NCBI RefSeq assembly: GCF_000820105.1
Contig: NZ_CDDB01000106.1
Coordinates: 1-64,000, forward strand
DNA length: 64,000 nucleotides
Direction of reading: 5' to 3'
Source: Aeromonas schubertii
Lineage (GTDB): Bacteria; Pseudomonadota; Gammaproteobacteria; Enterobacterales; Aeromonadaceae
Shown here: positions 34,264-42,212 of the stretch, piece after piece
Layout of the letters: every line of letters starts with the position of its first letter
How positions within the stretch are numbered: position 1 is the stretch's first letter
Made by a program: the position numbers and the translations under genes
Notes under the pieces: model-generated
Databases searched by the model: none
What the model saw: only the letters and a program-made list of their open reading frames with translations
What the model was told of the DNA's origin: nothing

Positions 34264-34737
34264 ATGAAACGTATCGCCCTGGGGCTGCTGGCCCTGCTCT
34301 GGATGGGATCGGCCGGCGCCACCCAGTACAAGACCATCGACTGGGATGCCCTGATCCCTCCTGCGGAGCGCAACGCCCCTCCCCCCGTGGTCAACCACGA
34401 GGGGAACCCCATGTCAGCCCCCCAACCGGTCGGGGGAGTGGTCAAGGAGCTCGATCAGAAGCCGGTGCGCCTGCCCGGCTTCGTGGTACCACTGGAGGGG
34501 GATGCCAAGACCATCACCGCCTTCTTGCTGGTACCCTACTTTGGCGCCTGCATCCATGTGCCATCGCCGCCCACCAACCAGGTGATCTATGTGCGTTTCC
34601 CCAAGGGGGCGCCGGTGGACGACCTGTGGGACGCCATCTGGGTCAAGGGCACCATGAAGGTGGTCAGCTCGAGCCACGAGATGGCCAACGCCTCCTACGC
34701 CATGGAGGCGGTCGAGGTCGCCCCCTACGAGGAGTAA
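34264..34737 (+). CDS. DUF3299 periplasmic protein of the zrg operon
   Basis: About 157 residues with a signal peptide (ending SAGA) and the DUF3299 pattern LPGFVVPLEGD...PYFGACIHVPSPPTNQ. The conserved cysteine and histidine in GACIHVP may bind metal. ATG 34264 is chosen over 34249 because GAGAAG then acts as the ribosome-binding site. It is the last gene of the operon, ended by a strong terminator. Confidence 0.8.
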   Translation: MKRIALGLLALLWMGSAGATQYKTIDWDALIPPAERNAPPPVVNHEGNPMSAPQPVGGVVKELDQKPVRLPGFVVPLEGDAKTITAFLLVPYFGACIHVPSPPTNQVIYVRFPKGAPVDDLWDAIWVKGTMKVVSSSHEMANASYAMEAVEVAPYEE

Positions 34738-34751
34738 GCGAGGGAAGCCGA

Positions 34752-34777
34752 AACCACCGCGCATGCGGTGGTTTTTT
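34752..34777 (+). terminator. Rho-independent terminator of the zrg operon
   Basis: AACCACCGC and GCGGTGGTT pair across GCAT and run into TTTTTT. Confidence 0.9.
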
Positions 34778-34830
34778 CATGGCCCATCAGGGAGTAACAT
34801 CTCCCCATCGCCTCACAGGGAATGTGCCCC

Positions 34831-35685
34831 ATGTCCGAACTCCCCCCACCCAAGCGTGACAGCAGCAACATATTGAGCAGCCAGGAGCAGACCCTGCGCC
34901 TGGCCCGCAGCCGCCATATCGACGGCATGCTGACCAAAAACAGCGACAGCACCTTCGAGCAGCGCGCCACCTTTCGCCTCGCCGCCGAGCAGGCGACCCG
35001 CCAGCGCAACCTCGAGACCATCATGGTGATGGCCCAGCGTCACTGCGGCGAAATAGTGGCCGGCGGCGAGCCGGATCCGGACTGGGTGACCCGCTTCCTG
35101 CAACTGGCCGAGGAGATAGGCTCTGTGCCCATGCAGCAGCTGTGGGGACGCATCTTCGCCCTCGAGATAGCGGCCCCGGGCAGCTTCTCCATCCGCGCCC
35201 TGACGACCCTCAAGGAGATGACCCAGCGCGACGCCATGCTGTTTCAACGCCTGTGCGCCCTCTCCTGCAACTATGTGGGCAGCGAGGAGCGGCGCCTGCT
35301 TACCGGCCTCTACCAGGGGGCCCGCCTGCTGACCCGGGCCAAAAGCAGCCATATGGGCCTTGGTAAATACCGCCTCCCCTACAACGCCCTGCTGCAGCTG
35401 TTCGAGCTGGGGCTGCTGCACAAGGGGGAGCTGGAGTCGGGCGATCTGCCCGCCGAGGGGCTGGAGCTGGCCTTCAGCCATCAGCGCTGGCGCCTGCAGG
35501 GCAAACAGAGTCACACCAAACTGATCTACTACCGCCTCACCCCGGTCGGCAACGAGCTGGCTCGCCTGCTCGAAGAGCCGAGCCTCGAGGAGTACCTCAA
35601 GGATCTCCAGACACTGCTGGCCCAGGGGCTCGTCATCGAGGTGACGGTGACCGCCCCCCCACCCCAGGAGGAGAAGGGGGGATAA
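34831..35685 (+). CDS. TIGR03899/DUF2806-like protein of unknown function
   Basis: About 284 residues, cytoplasmic, without signal or membrane segment. The central part (about 85-190: WVTRFLQLAEEIGSVPMQQLWGRIFALE) is the hallmark of a conserved family in Vibrio, Shewanella and Aeromonas related to DUF2806. Function unknown. ATG 34831 fits the AGGGA box better than the ATG at 34822. Confidence 0.65.
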   Translation: MSELPPPKRDSSNILSSQEQTLRLARSRHIDGMLTKNSDSTFEQRATFRLAAEQATRQRNLETIMVMAQRHCGEIVAGGEPDPDWVTRFLQLAEEIGSVPMQQLWGRIFALEIAAPGSFSIRALTTLKEMTQRDAMLFQRLCALSCNYVGSEERRLLTGLYQGARLLTRAKSSHMGLGKYRLPYNALLQLFELGLLHKGELESGDLPAEGLELAFSHQRWRLQGKQSHTKLIYYRLTPVGNELARLLEEPSLEEYLKDLQTLLAQGLVIEVTVTAPPPQEEKGG

Positions 35686-35716
35686 TCCCCCTCCTCTCTC
35701 CCCTCTTTCCGAGAGG

Positions 35717-36120
35717 TGCTCGGCCAAGCTCCTTGCCTATACCTGGCACTTTGATGCGGCTACGCCGCATGGGACGCAAGGCGTTCCTCCTCGAAGGGGT
35801 TTCGCCCGCCCTGTGGGCTTGGGCGAGTGACTTCTTGCTGGCCCAAGAAGTCACCAAGAAGGCCTTCCCCCACCAATCCGACCGCTACGCGGTTTCCCTC
35901 GGGTTGGTCGCCAGGTCGGGCGGAGCGCCGCAGATGGGGCATCCATGCCCCGCTGCGGCTGCGCCATCATCCCTGATGGCGCTCCTGACCTTGCTCCCAC
36001 CCCTCGGCGAATTGAAGGGGGAGCCAATACCCTGCCCCTCTGGCGAACTTGCTGATACTGATGGCATCCGTAGGTTCGAATAGGGGGGGAAATCGGGAGG
36101 GGGGAAATCGGGACACCCAC
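35717..36120 (+). repeat. Dispersed non-coding repeat, copy A
   Basis: This 634-bp gap before lpxM has no gene. It contains segments that recur at 37337-37920 and inverted at 43800-44275: GAT GCGGCTRCGCCGCATGGG early, GGGGTTTCGCCCGCCCTG next, then a hairpin (35827-35854: GTGACTTCTTG / CAAGAAGTCAC, 6-nt loop), GCTCCTGACCTTGC, and a GGCGAATTGAAGGGG tail. The hairpin arms differ in sequence from the other copies but still pair. Confidence 0.75.
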
Positions 36121-36319
36121 CGCTCTGAGCGCCGCATGGTGGTCAACAGAACCAAAATGGTGACTGTCCAATTTTCGGGCAATTTTCGGGCAATTTTCGA
36201 GGCCATGCAGTGGCATTTCGAGGCGGCGCTCCCGTTTTTGTCGCACGCGCTGAAGGCATAACTGGTATTACCTGTCGGGATGACTACAATGCAGCTCCTC
36301 ATTTTGTCTGGCCCATGAC

Positions 36320-37318
36320 ATGTCTACCCCCGATCCCGTTTTTACTCCCTCGTTCGAGGCCCGCTTTCTGCATCCCCGTTACTGGTTGAGCTGGCTGGCG
36401 CTGGCCGTGCTGATGCTGCTGGCTTTCGTGCCGGTGCGACTGCGGGACCGGCTCGCCGCCTCGCTGGCGCCCCTGGTGTTTCGCATCTCGAAGAAACAGC
36501 TCTATATCGCCCGCACCAATCTGGCCATCTGCTTCCCGCACAAGAGCCCGGCCGAGCGCGACGCCATCGCGCTCACCTCGATCCGGGTCGGCCTCAAGAG
36601 TCTGCTGGGATTTGGCGAGTTCACGATGCGCAGCCCCCGTTACCTGATGAGCCGGATCCAGGTGAGCGGTTGGGAGCATCTCGAAGCAGAGCAGGCCGCC
36701 GGGCGAGCGGTGATCCTGGTGGTGCCGCACACCTGGCCGGTGGATGCGGCGGGGTATGGCCTCACCCAACGCGGAGTGCCCATGTGCACCATGATGAAAC
36801 GGGCACGCAACCCTGTGTTTGACTGGCACCTCAACCGGGCGCGCGCCAAGAATGGCTGCCGGGTGTACGAGCGCAGTGCCGGCATCAAGGCGGTGATCCG
36901 AACCATCAAGAGCGGCCGCAGCTTCTTCTACCTGCCGGATCAGGACCATGGCCGCGAGAAGAGCCTCTTTGCCCCCTTCTTCGGCCATTCGAAGGCGACC
37001 CTGCCCGCCCTGCCCCGTCTGGTGGAGACAAGTGGCGCCAAGGCGGTGCCGCTGCTAGCCTGCTATGACGAGGCCAATCACTGCTATCGGCTGGAGATCG
37101 AAGCGCCGTTCGATAACTACCCCAGCGGCGATGTGATGGCGGACACCTGCCGGATGAACGACATGGTGCAGCAGCAACTGACCCGCCATCCCGGTCAGTA
37201 CATGTGGTTTCTCAAGATCTTCGATACCCGTGAGGATCAGGAGGGGCCGGATGGCCTCTACGAAGCCGGGATCCAGCGGATCAGAAGGGGGCTCTCCCCG
37301 CACCCCGACGGGATCTAG
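36320..37318 (+). CDS. lpxM: Lipid A myristoyltransferase LpxM (MsbB)
   Basis: Adds the last acyl chain to Kdo2-lipid A at the inner membrane. 332 residues: N-terminal FLHPRYWLSWLALAVL anchor, the HX4D catalytic motif HTWPVD near residue 138, and YLPDQDHG, all LpxM hallmarks; the C-terminal YMWFLKIFDTR also fits. It stands alone between copies of the dispersed repeat. The ribosome-binding site is weak. Confidence 0.9.
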   Translation: MSTPDPVFTPSFEARFLHPRYWLSWLALAVLMLLAFVPVRLRDRLAASLAPLVFRISKKQLYIARTNLAICFPHKSPAERDAIALTSIRVGLKSLLGFGEFTMRSPRYLMSRIQVSGWEHLEAEQAAGRAVILVVPHTWPVDAAGYGLTQRGVPMCTMMKRARNPVFDWHLNRARAKNGCRVYERSAGIKAVIRTIKSGRSFFYLPDQDHGREKSLFAPFFGHSKATLPALPRLVETSGAKAVPLLACYDEANHCYRLEIEAPFDNYPSGDVMADTCRMNDMVQQQLTRHPGQYMWFLKIFDTREDQEGPDGLYEAGIQRIRRGLSPHPDGI

Positions 37319-37336
37319 TCTCACGCTTCAGCGCGA

Positions 37337-37435
37337 GGAGCTCGGGCGAGCTCCTTGCCTACGGCCTGACCTTTGATGCGGCTGCGCCGCATGGGACGCG
37401 AGGAGTTCCTCCTCGAAGCGGTTTCGCCCGCCCAC
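37337..37435 (+). repeat. Dispersed repeat, partial copy B1
   Basis: Matches the first 100 bp of copy A (AGCTCCTTGCCTACG, TTTGATGCGGCTGCGCCGC, GAGTTCCTCCTCGAAG, GGTTTCGCCCGCCC). It is cut short and followed directly by B2. Confidence 0.75.
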
Positions 37436-37770
37436 TTGGAGGAGCTCAGTCTAGCTCCTTGCCTACGACGGGGATCTTGAACACGAGGGCCTTGCCCTCG
37501 AAGGGGTTTCGCCTGCCCTGCGGGCTTTGGCGAGTGACTTTTCTTTGCGTGGCCAAAGAAAAGTCACCAAAAGAAAGGCCAACCCCGCCGATTCGCTCTC
37601 CTTCGTCGAGTTCCCTCGCCTCAACCATCAGGCCGACGGTACGCGCCGACGGTCCATCCTTGGACCGCCGCCTCTCGCTCGACATCCCTGTCTCGCGACC
37701 TGGCCTGATGGCCTCACCTCGGCGAATCAGAGGGGGAACCAATACCGTGCCCGGCTGTGACTGAGGGAGG
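37436..37770 (+). repeat. Dispersed repeat, main copy B2
   Basis: Contains the repeat core 37503-37588 with a perfect 14-bp-arm hairpin at 37534-37567 (GTGACTTTTCTTTG / CAAAGAAAAGTCAC, loop CGTGGC). The core differs from inverted copy C at only 2 of about 84 positions. Ends in the GGAAATCGGGACACTCACC motif also present at the end of copy A. Confidence 0.8.
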
Positions 37771-37853
37771 AAATCGGGACACTCACCGTTCCTCCATACC
37801 CTGCCCCCCTGAAGCGGTTGTTGATGCACTTGGTATTGAAGATCTTGCCCCTC

Positions 37854-37920
37854 TGGCGCTCCTGACCTTGCGCCCTCCCCTCAGCGGATTGAAGGGGGCC
37901 AATACCCTGCGCTGCGGCTG
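37854..37920 (+). repeat. Dispersed repeat, 3' fragment B3
   Basis: TGGCGCTCCTGACCTTGC through ATTGAAGGGGGCCAATACC duplicates the tail of copy A. The rest of 37319-38470 shows only these repeats, one remnant frame and the left attC-like palindrome. Confidence 0.65.
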
Positions 37921-38095
37921 TTGCTGATCGCTGAAACAGCGAACCGATAAGCCCCTTCGCTATCACGGCACTACTCCAGCACTCATCAAGCCGATTAATT
38001 TATTGATCTTGCTCAGGAAACCATCATCTCCCTCTTCCCTCCCCCGCTTTGCTCGTTAACATAGCCGTTTGGCAACCGTCTCACCGGAGTCACCC

Positions 38096-38164
38096 ATGAG
38101 CCAGGCCTGCACCACATCGCAGGTTAACAGCAGCAGACTGGAGGCTGAAATTCAGGGGCGGTAG
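38096..38164 (+). pseudogene. Possible 5' remnant of a truncated gene
   Basis: A GGAG box 6 nt before ATG opens a 22-codon frame (MSQACTTSQVNSSRLEAEI...) that then stops. Host-like codon use and a proper ribosome-binding site next to the cassette array suggest the start of a chromosomal gene cut when the region rearranged. Weak evidence. Confidence 0.25.
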
Positions 38165-38405
38165 CCTTGCCGGATGGTATGGATAAGCAAGTGGAGCGAT
38201 CACTCAACATGGTGACGGTTTCATTTTTATTTCTGACCTGTTCACGCAGGCGTGCTTTGGTGACACTTTCCAAGAGTGACTGCGCACTGTTTTTTCATAC
38301 AGTAGTAACAGTGGCGCAAAAAGAGGAAGTCAAGCGAATACGCTCGGACACCTGATGTAATCTGTAATGTTATGATTTCATAATGATTTTTACTTGGCGG
38401 CGATT

Positions 38406-38480
38406 GAAATGTTACGGAGTTAGATGGAATTCTCTGCTAACGGATTAGTACCGCCTTCCATCTAATCACTGTTACATTTC
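38406..38480 (+). other. Left attC-like palindrome (attC0)
   Basis: GAAATGTTAC...TTAGATGGAA (38406-38429) pairs with TTCCATCTAA...GTTACATTTC (38456-38480). The right end GTTACAT is where cassette 1 begins. The left R''-like box reads TGTTAC instead of YYYAAC, so this is a decayed attC or the join to a lost attI or cassette. Confidence 0.55.
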
Positions 38481-38492
38481 TACGAGGTTGCA

Positions 38493-39236
38493 TTGAAGAA
38501 TTTGCGTGATTACCAGCCAGAAATATTTGGCGTTATCGTAGCCTTGGCGGTACTAAATATTTGGTATCTGTGTTCTGTTGCTATTGATGAGTCTGTTGTA
38601 CCTAAAAGCTATGACTATTTAATAAGGCTCTTGACAGTGGCCGCCGGTGGTTTTATTGGTGCATTTTCTGCCTTTTGGCTGAAAACCTATGAAGAAGGGA
38701 AAAAGGACAAAAAGAAAGAGAAGAGTGCTTTGAATTCTGCGCTTTTTGTTCTAATCAGACAGATTAATGCAATACAATGTATTAAAAGAGACCTGGACAA
38801 ATACAAGACCCCCTTTGAACGCGGACTTTCTCTTCCAGCAATGAAGCCACCTGATTATTCAAGTGTTAAGCAAGACATAGATAGCCTTCAGCTCTTGATT
38901 GATAATGACAATGCTCAAATTCTCATGGAGCTAACCATTGAGCAGGAGAGATTTGAGCAAGCTATTAACTCGATCAATATCCGTAACGAATTTTATGTAA
39001 ACGAAGTGCAGCCAGCTCTTAGCTTTCATGCATTAAACGGCAGGCCACTACCATTGGCCGAGTTTGAAGAAAAATTAGGTGAGCGTTTATTTCAGGGGGC
39101 TATGAATGGGGCCGCTGTATTGTATGAGCTCGTATACGCTAGCTATGTATCGCTACACGAGAGGTATACTGAATTACGAGTTCTAGCCAAAAAGCTATTT
39201 CCAGGTGAAAAGTTTGTAGCCTGGGTCAAAATGTAA
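38493..39236 (+). CDS. Cassette 1: membrane-anchored protein of unknown function
   Basis: 247 residues starting at TTG with GAGG 5 nt upstream. Two membrane segments lie at about residues 12-30 and 44-63, followed by a lysine-rich linker (KKDKKKEKS) and a long helical cytoplasmic part. No family recognised. The stop codon overlaps the R'' box of attC1. Confidence 0.7.
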   Translation: MKNLRDYQPEIFGVIVALAVLNIWYLCSVAIDESVVPKSYDYLIRLLTVAAGGFIGAFSAFWLKTYEEGKKDKKKEKSALNSALFVLIRQINAIQCIKRDLDKYKTPFERGLSLPAMKPPDYSSVKQDIDSLQLLIDNDNAQILMELTIEQERFEQAINSINIRNEFYVNEVQPALSFHALNGRPLPLAEFEEKLGERLFQGAMNGAAVLYELVYASYVSLHERYTELRVLAKKLFPGEKFVAWVKM

Positions 39237-39291
39237 CAAACGCGTCAATTAGGACGCTCGCAAGCTCACGCCTATTACGCGGACGTTAGCA
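39231..39291 (+). other. attC1
   Basis: R'' ATGTAAC at 39231-39237 is the reverse complement of the cassette 1 start (GTTACAT at 38471); R' GTTAGCA at 39285-39291. Short (61 bp) site. Confidence 0.8.
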
Positions 39292-39294
39292 ACC

Positions 39295-39672
39295 ATGAAA
39301 CCAAAATCGATAATCGCCAAAAACTACGTGTGGTGCGATGAGTTTGAGAGCTCATCATTTACGGGGCTGCTCCACGAAAAGCAGTACTGGTCCATGAGCG
39401 AGTACTGGGAGCTAGAGTGGGCACTACATCAACTAGTAGGAATCAAATCGCCTGAGCTTCAGTGGCGAATATTTCGAATTTTTAGCTACACACTTCTTTC
39501 TATTGGCTGTCATCTCGACAAAAAAGATCTCTATAAAATTAAAAAACTTAAGCGCCGTCAACTATACAAACTCAGAGAGCGGTTTATATTGGTTTTCGAA
39601 GGCTTTTTCAAAGGGGAAATGCCAAGCCAAAGCTGCTTTGAAACCGAAAACCCACTAATCCAAAGTGTGTAG
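39295..39672 (+). CDS. Cassette 2: small hypothetical protein
   Basis: 125 residues, rich in Trp and Tyr in the first half (YVWCDEFESSSFTG, YWSMSEYWELEWALHQL) and basic in the second. The pattern loosely recalls small immunity proteins of polymorphic-toxin systems (Imm41-like), a guess only. It starts 4 bp after the R' box and lacks a clear ribosome-binding site, as is common for cassette genes. Confidence 0.6.
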   Translation: MKPKSIIAKNYVWCDEFESSSFTGLLHEKQYWSMSEYWELEWALHQLVGIKSPELQWRIFRIFSYTLLSIGCHLDKKDLYKIKKLKRRQLYKLRERFILVFEGFFKGEMPSQSCFETENPLIQSV

Positions 39673-39673
39673 T

Positions 39674-39762
39674 TGCTAACAATGCGCTCAACTGCCGCTC
39701 ACTTCGTTCGCTGGACGTCCAAAAGCTGCGCTTTTGTCCGCCCGTTAGCTTAATCGTTAAGC
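39674..39762 (+). other. attC2
   Basis: R'' TGCTAAC at 39674-39680 pairs with the cassette 2 start GTTAGCA. The site ends at GTTAAGC (39756-39762), since cassette 3's R'' is GCTTAAC; a GTTAGC at 39744 lies inside. Confidence 0.75.
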
Positions 39763-39773
39763 GCTAGAAGACT

Positions 39774-39998
39774 ATGAAGCACGAACTTTGGTCCAACGAA
39801 GAAGAATTAGATACGTTTTGCCTAGCGGGCCGCGAGGGCGATGAAGCTCGAGCGTTAATGGAGCCTGATTCAAAACTCATATGGGTATGTGAGGCCGATT
39901 CACATTTCGAGGCTATGACTAAGTATTATCAATTTAGAGGTTGGGGCGAGTACACATCAGATTACCCCGAAGTTGATAAGAAACCATATAGTGAATAG
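39774..39998 (+). CDS. Cassette 3: small acidic hypothetical protein
   Basis: 74 residues (MKHELWSNEEELDTFCLAG...), acidic, with WVCEADSHFEAMTKYYQF near the middle. Such short proteins are common integron cargo. Not recognised further. Confidence 0.6.
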   Translation: MKHELWSNEEELDTFCLAGREGDEARALMEPDSKLIWVCEADSHFEAMTKYYQFRGWGEYTSDYPEVDKKPYSE

Positions 39999-40013
39999 AG
40001 CAATTAAAAATAC

Positions 40014-40115
40014 GCTTAACAAGCGGCAGCAGTCGGACTCGGCAAAAGCTGTCACCAATTTTGCTGGCGCAAAATTAGCGCCTGTTTTACCTCGCCGCTG
40101 TGCCGGGCGTTATGT
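40014..40115 (+). other. attC3
   Basis: R'' GCTTAAC (40014-40020) to R' GTTATGT (40109-40115), 102 bp, with GCGGCAGC/GCCGCTGTGCCG stem ends. Confidence 0.8.
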
Positions 40116-40129
40116 TTATCGGAGGAAAA

Positions 40130-40537
40130 ATGCCTGAGTATGCGTTACTAAATAATGTTATCGACTATATGGAAGAGCACGGTCGCACCTACAAATCCGT
40201 TAATCTCGATATAGATGAACAACTGGTACAAGAGATTAATGTGGCGAACAAAAGCACTTTTACTCTTGAGCAACTCGAAAAAGCAGCAGACAAGTGTTTA
40301 GCACATGAGTGGCTCAATCATGCGTATTTGGGAGGCGGCAACTACAAAGGATTGCAAATAACTCCTAAAGGAATTGGCGTTGCTCGTTCCAAAAAACGTT
40401 CAGATGAGCTAAAAGCAAACAGAACGTTTCTGAAAAAAACTTCTGATTACATTGAGGAGCACAAGGGGCTTTTTCTTGTTTTAGGTTTTCTTTTAGCCCT
40501 AGCAACACTTGGTCTGAAACTTACGGGGTATTATTAA
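40130..40537 (+). CDS. Cassette 4, gene 1: winged-helix-like protein with C-terminal membrane anchor
   Basis: 135 residues. ATG 40130 follows GGAGG by 4 nt; longer frames back to 40100 start inside the attC. The first 80 residues look like a helix-rich DNA-binding-type fold ending YKGLQITPKGIGVARSKK, a winged-helix wing pattern. One membrane segment (about 112-131) closes the protein. Stop and the next start overlap (TAATG). Confidence 0.65.
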   Translation: MPEYALLNNVIDYMEEHGRTYKSVNLDIDEQLVQEINVANKSTFTLEQLEKAADKCLAHEWLNHAYLGGGNYKGLQITPKGIGVARSKKRSDELKANRTFLKKTSDYIEEHKGLFLVLGFLLALATLGLKLTGYY

Positions 40538-40770
40538 TGGAAGATGGCAACTTTACTGTAGAGCTTAAATGTTTGTTTTGTGATTGTCCTTTAGAGGGAG
40601 AGCCTGATCAGGAGTTTTCCTCTGGGGACTTAATAAAATGTCAAAATTGTAATGAATTAAATGATTACGATTCGTTGTTAGACGTTGCGGCTGAAGAGGG
40701 GCTAACAATAGTTCAAGCTCACCTAGACGATCATTTAAAAAAGACGTTCGGTAAGCTCTTCAAAAAATAA
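40537..40770 (+). CDS. Cassette 4, gene 2: zinc-ribbon protein
   Basis: 77 residues with two cysteine knuckles, CLFCDC (about 12-17) and CQNC (about 35-38), so probably a zinc ribbon, followed by an acidic-to-basic helix. Coupled to gene 1 by start/stop overlap, which suggests the two proteins act together. Confidence 0.65.
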   Translation: MEDGNFTVELKCLFCDCPLEGEPDQEFSSGDLIKCQNCNELNDYDSLLDVAAEEGLTIVQAHLDDHLKKTFGKLFKK

Positions 40771-40896
40771 ACATAACAAACTGTTTAAGAGTGATTCGCA
40801 ACGCATGGCATTTTTACTATACGTTGGTTTTAGTGTTTAAGGTGGTATGCGGCGGCTTCGGTATTGCGTTGCTCACACCTTAACAGGGCGTTAGAC
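40771..40896 (+). other. attC4, long Vibrio-type
   Basis: R'' ACATAAC to R' GTTAGAC, 126 bp. Internal TTTAAGAGTGATTCGC and GCATGGCATTTTT are characteristic of Vibrio superintegron repeats (VCR-like). Confidence 0.85.
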
Positions 40897-40923
40897 ACTC
40901 ATCTTTACAAACGGAGAAAGGCT

Positions 40924-41850
40924 ATGATCAAACGACTCTTGTCAGTGGGTGTTGTCGTTCTTTTGGCTGGCTGTGCAACCTTCCAAGGCGGCATGCCAGA
41001 TCTACCATTCAATACTGAAGAAGAGCTTGGCATTGTCAAGGCAAACTTGAAAGATGCCGCCTCGGTTAACACATATTACAATTCACCATCTTTGGAAACG
41101 AGAAATAAGTTTATCGCTTCTCGGCTTGTGATAACAAATATCGAATATCTTAAGTACATCAAGAATCTGTCGGCTGAAGAATCGCAGATTCATTCAGCAA
41201 CAGATATATTGGTTTTATCGCTCGACGTTGCTGCAACCGCCTTTAGTCCAGTAACAACGAAAACAATCCTGAGCTCTCTGTCATCAGTTACTGGCGGCAC
41301 TAGAATGGCCATAGATAAGAACGCATATGCAGATAAGGCTATGTCAGCCTTGGTCTCCGCCATGAACGCACAGCGGAAAGAGGTGCTCAAACGAATTGTA
41401 GTGGGTTCCGCAATGAGCTTAAATGGCTACACATTCGAACAGGCTTTGTCGGACATAAATGATTACTATTTGGCAGGCACAATAAATGGCGCGTTGTCTT
41501 CAATACAACGAGACGCGGCAGTCAAAGAGGCCGCCGCAGACAGCGCAATAACAGTTGCAATGGGCAAGCGAGACTCTAACTTTGTGGACGCTAACATCCA
41601 AGCACGAGTTGATAAGATGCTAGGCGCGGTAAGCAAGCTTACCGACCAACAATTATTCGATCTGGTAAGCAGCCCGCCAGTTACTAATGCGGAAATAGCG
41701 AAGGTTGTCGCTGCACGAGACCCAGGGAACCTGCGTGCCAATAATAGAGATGCGGCCATTAAGATAATCAAAATGATGATTGTTCTGTCGAATAGGGATG
41801 AAAAGAGCCTTTTCGCATGGGAGGCCTCAGTTAAATCCGTAGCCAATTGA
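40924..41850 (+). CDS. Cassette 5, gene 1: lipoprotein of unknown function
   Basis: 308 residues. Lipobox LLAGC puts the lipidated cysteine at residue 17. The mature part is helical, with no cysteines and no recognised family. ATG 40924 follows GAGAAAGG. Unusually long for a cassette gene; a short second frame follows in the same cassette. Confidence 0.7.
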   Translation: MIKRLLSVGVVVLLAGCATFQGGMPDLPFNTEEELGIVKANLKDAASVNTYYNSPSLETRNKFIASRLVITNIEYLKYIKNLSAEESQIHSATDILVLSLDVAATAFSPVTTKTILSSLSSVTGGTRMAIDKNAYADKAMSALVSAMNAQRKEVLKRIVVGSAMSLNGYTFEQALSDINDYYLAGTINGALSSIQRDAAVKEAAADSAITVAMGKRDSNFVDANIQARVDKMLGAVSKLTDQQLFDLVSSPPVTNAEIAKVVAARDPGNLRANNRDAAIKIIKMMIVLSNRDEKSLFAWEASVKSVAN

Positions 41851-41868
41851 TTAGACCGGAGATATATT

Positions 41869-42039
41869 ATGCCTGCCACAGTAACCACTAAAGAGATATT
41901 TCCTTCGGCAACGAGTGAGACCAGCCTTGATGAAGAGGTTAGATTGAGAATCAAAGCGGGAGCCATTCGTAGTTGGTATGAAAAAGGCGCTGACGAGTAC
42001 GTCTTATATACAGAGTGGAATGTTATTGGAGAACAGTAA
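41869..42039 (+). CDS. Cassette 5, gene 2: 56-residue hypothetical protein
   Basis: Starts at ATG with GGAG 7 nt upstream, 18 bp after the lipoprotein stop, and ends before attC5. Begins MPATVTTKEIFPSATSET and ends YTEWNVIGEQ. Size and ribosome-binding site make it a plausible gene; function unknown. Confidence 0.5.
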   Translation: MPATVTTKEIFPSATSETSLDEEVRLRIKAGAIRSWYEKGADEYVLYTEWNVIGEQ

Positions 42040-42052
42040 TTTGTAAGTATTT

Positions 42053-42175
42053 GTCTAACATGACGCTCAAAAGGGACGCCCGGACAACTGGCTTCGATAA
42101 GTGGTCAGGTAATTCAACTGGTCTGCCGTCGGTCACCCGCAGCAGGTCCGGGCGCCCCTTAGCTCTACGTTAGGT
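42053..42175 (+). other. attC5
   Basis: R'' GTCTAAC pairs with the cassette 5 start GTTAGAC; R' GTTAGGT at 42169-42175. 123 bp with GGGACGCCCGGAC / GTCCGGGCGCCCC stem. Confidence 0.85.
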
Positions 42176-42212
42176 TTTATTCCGAATAATTGAGTGAGTT
42201 GGAAGTAATTTT

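Noticed and set aside
35733-36083. Frames of 100-130 codons within repeat copy A
   Set aside because: They are frames through a non-coding repeat; the frame is not maintained in copies B and C.
38167-38355. 62-residue plus-strand frame before the cassette array
   Set aside because: No ribosome-binding site, no family, and it starts in the remnant region; likely chance.
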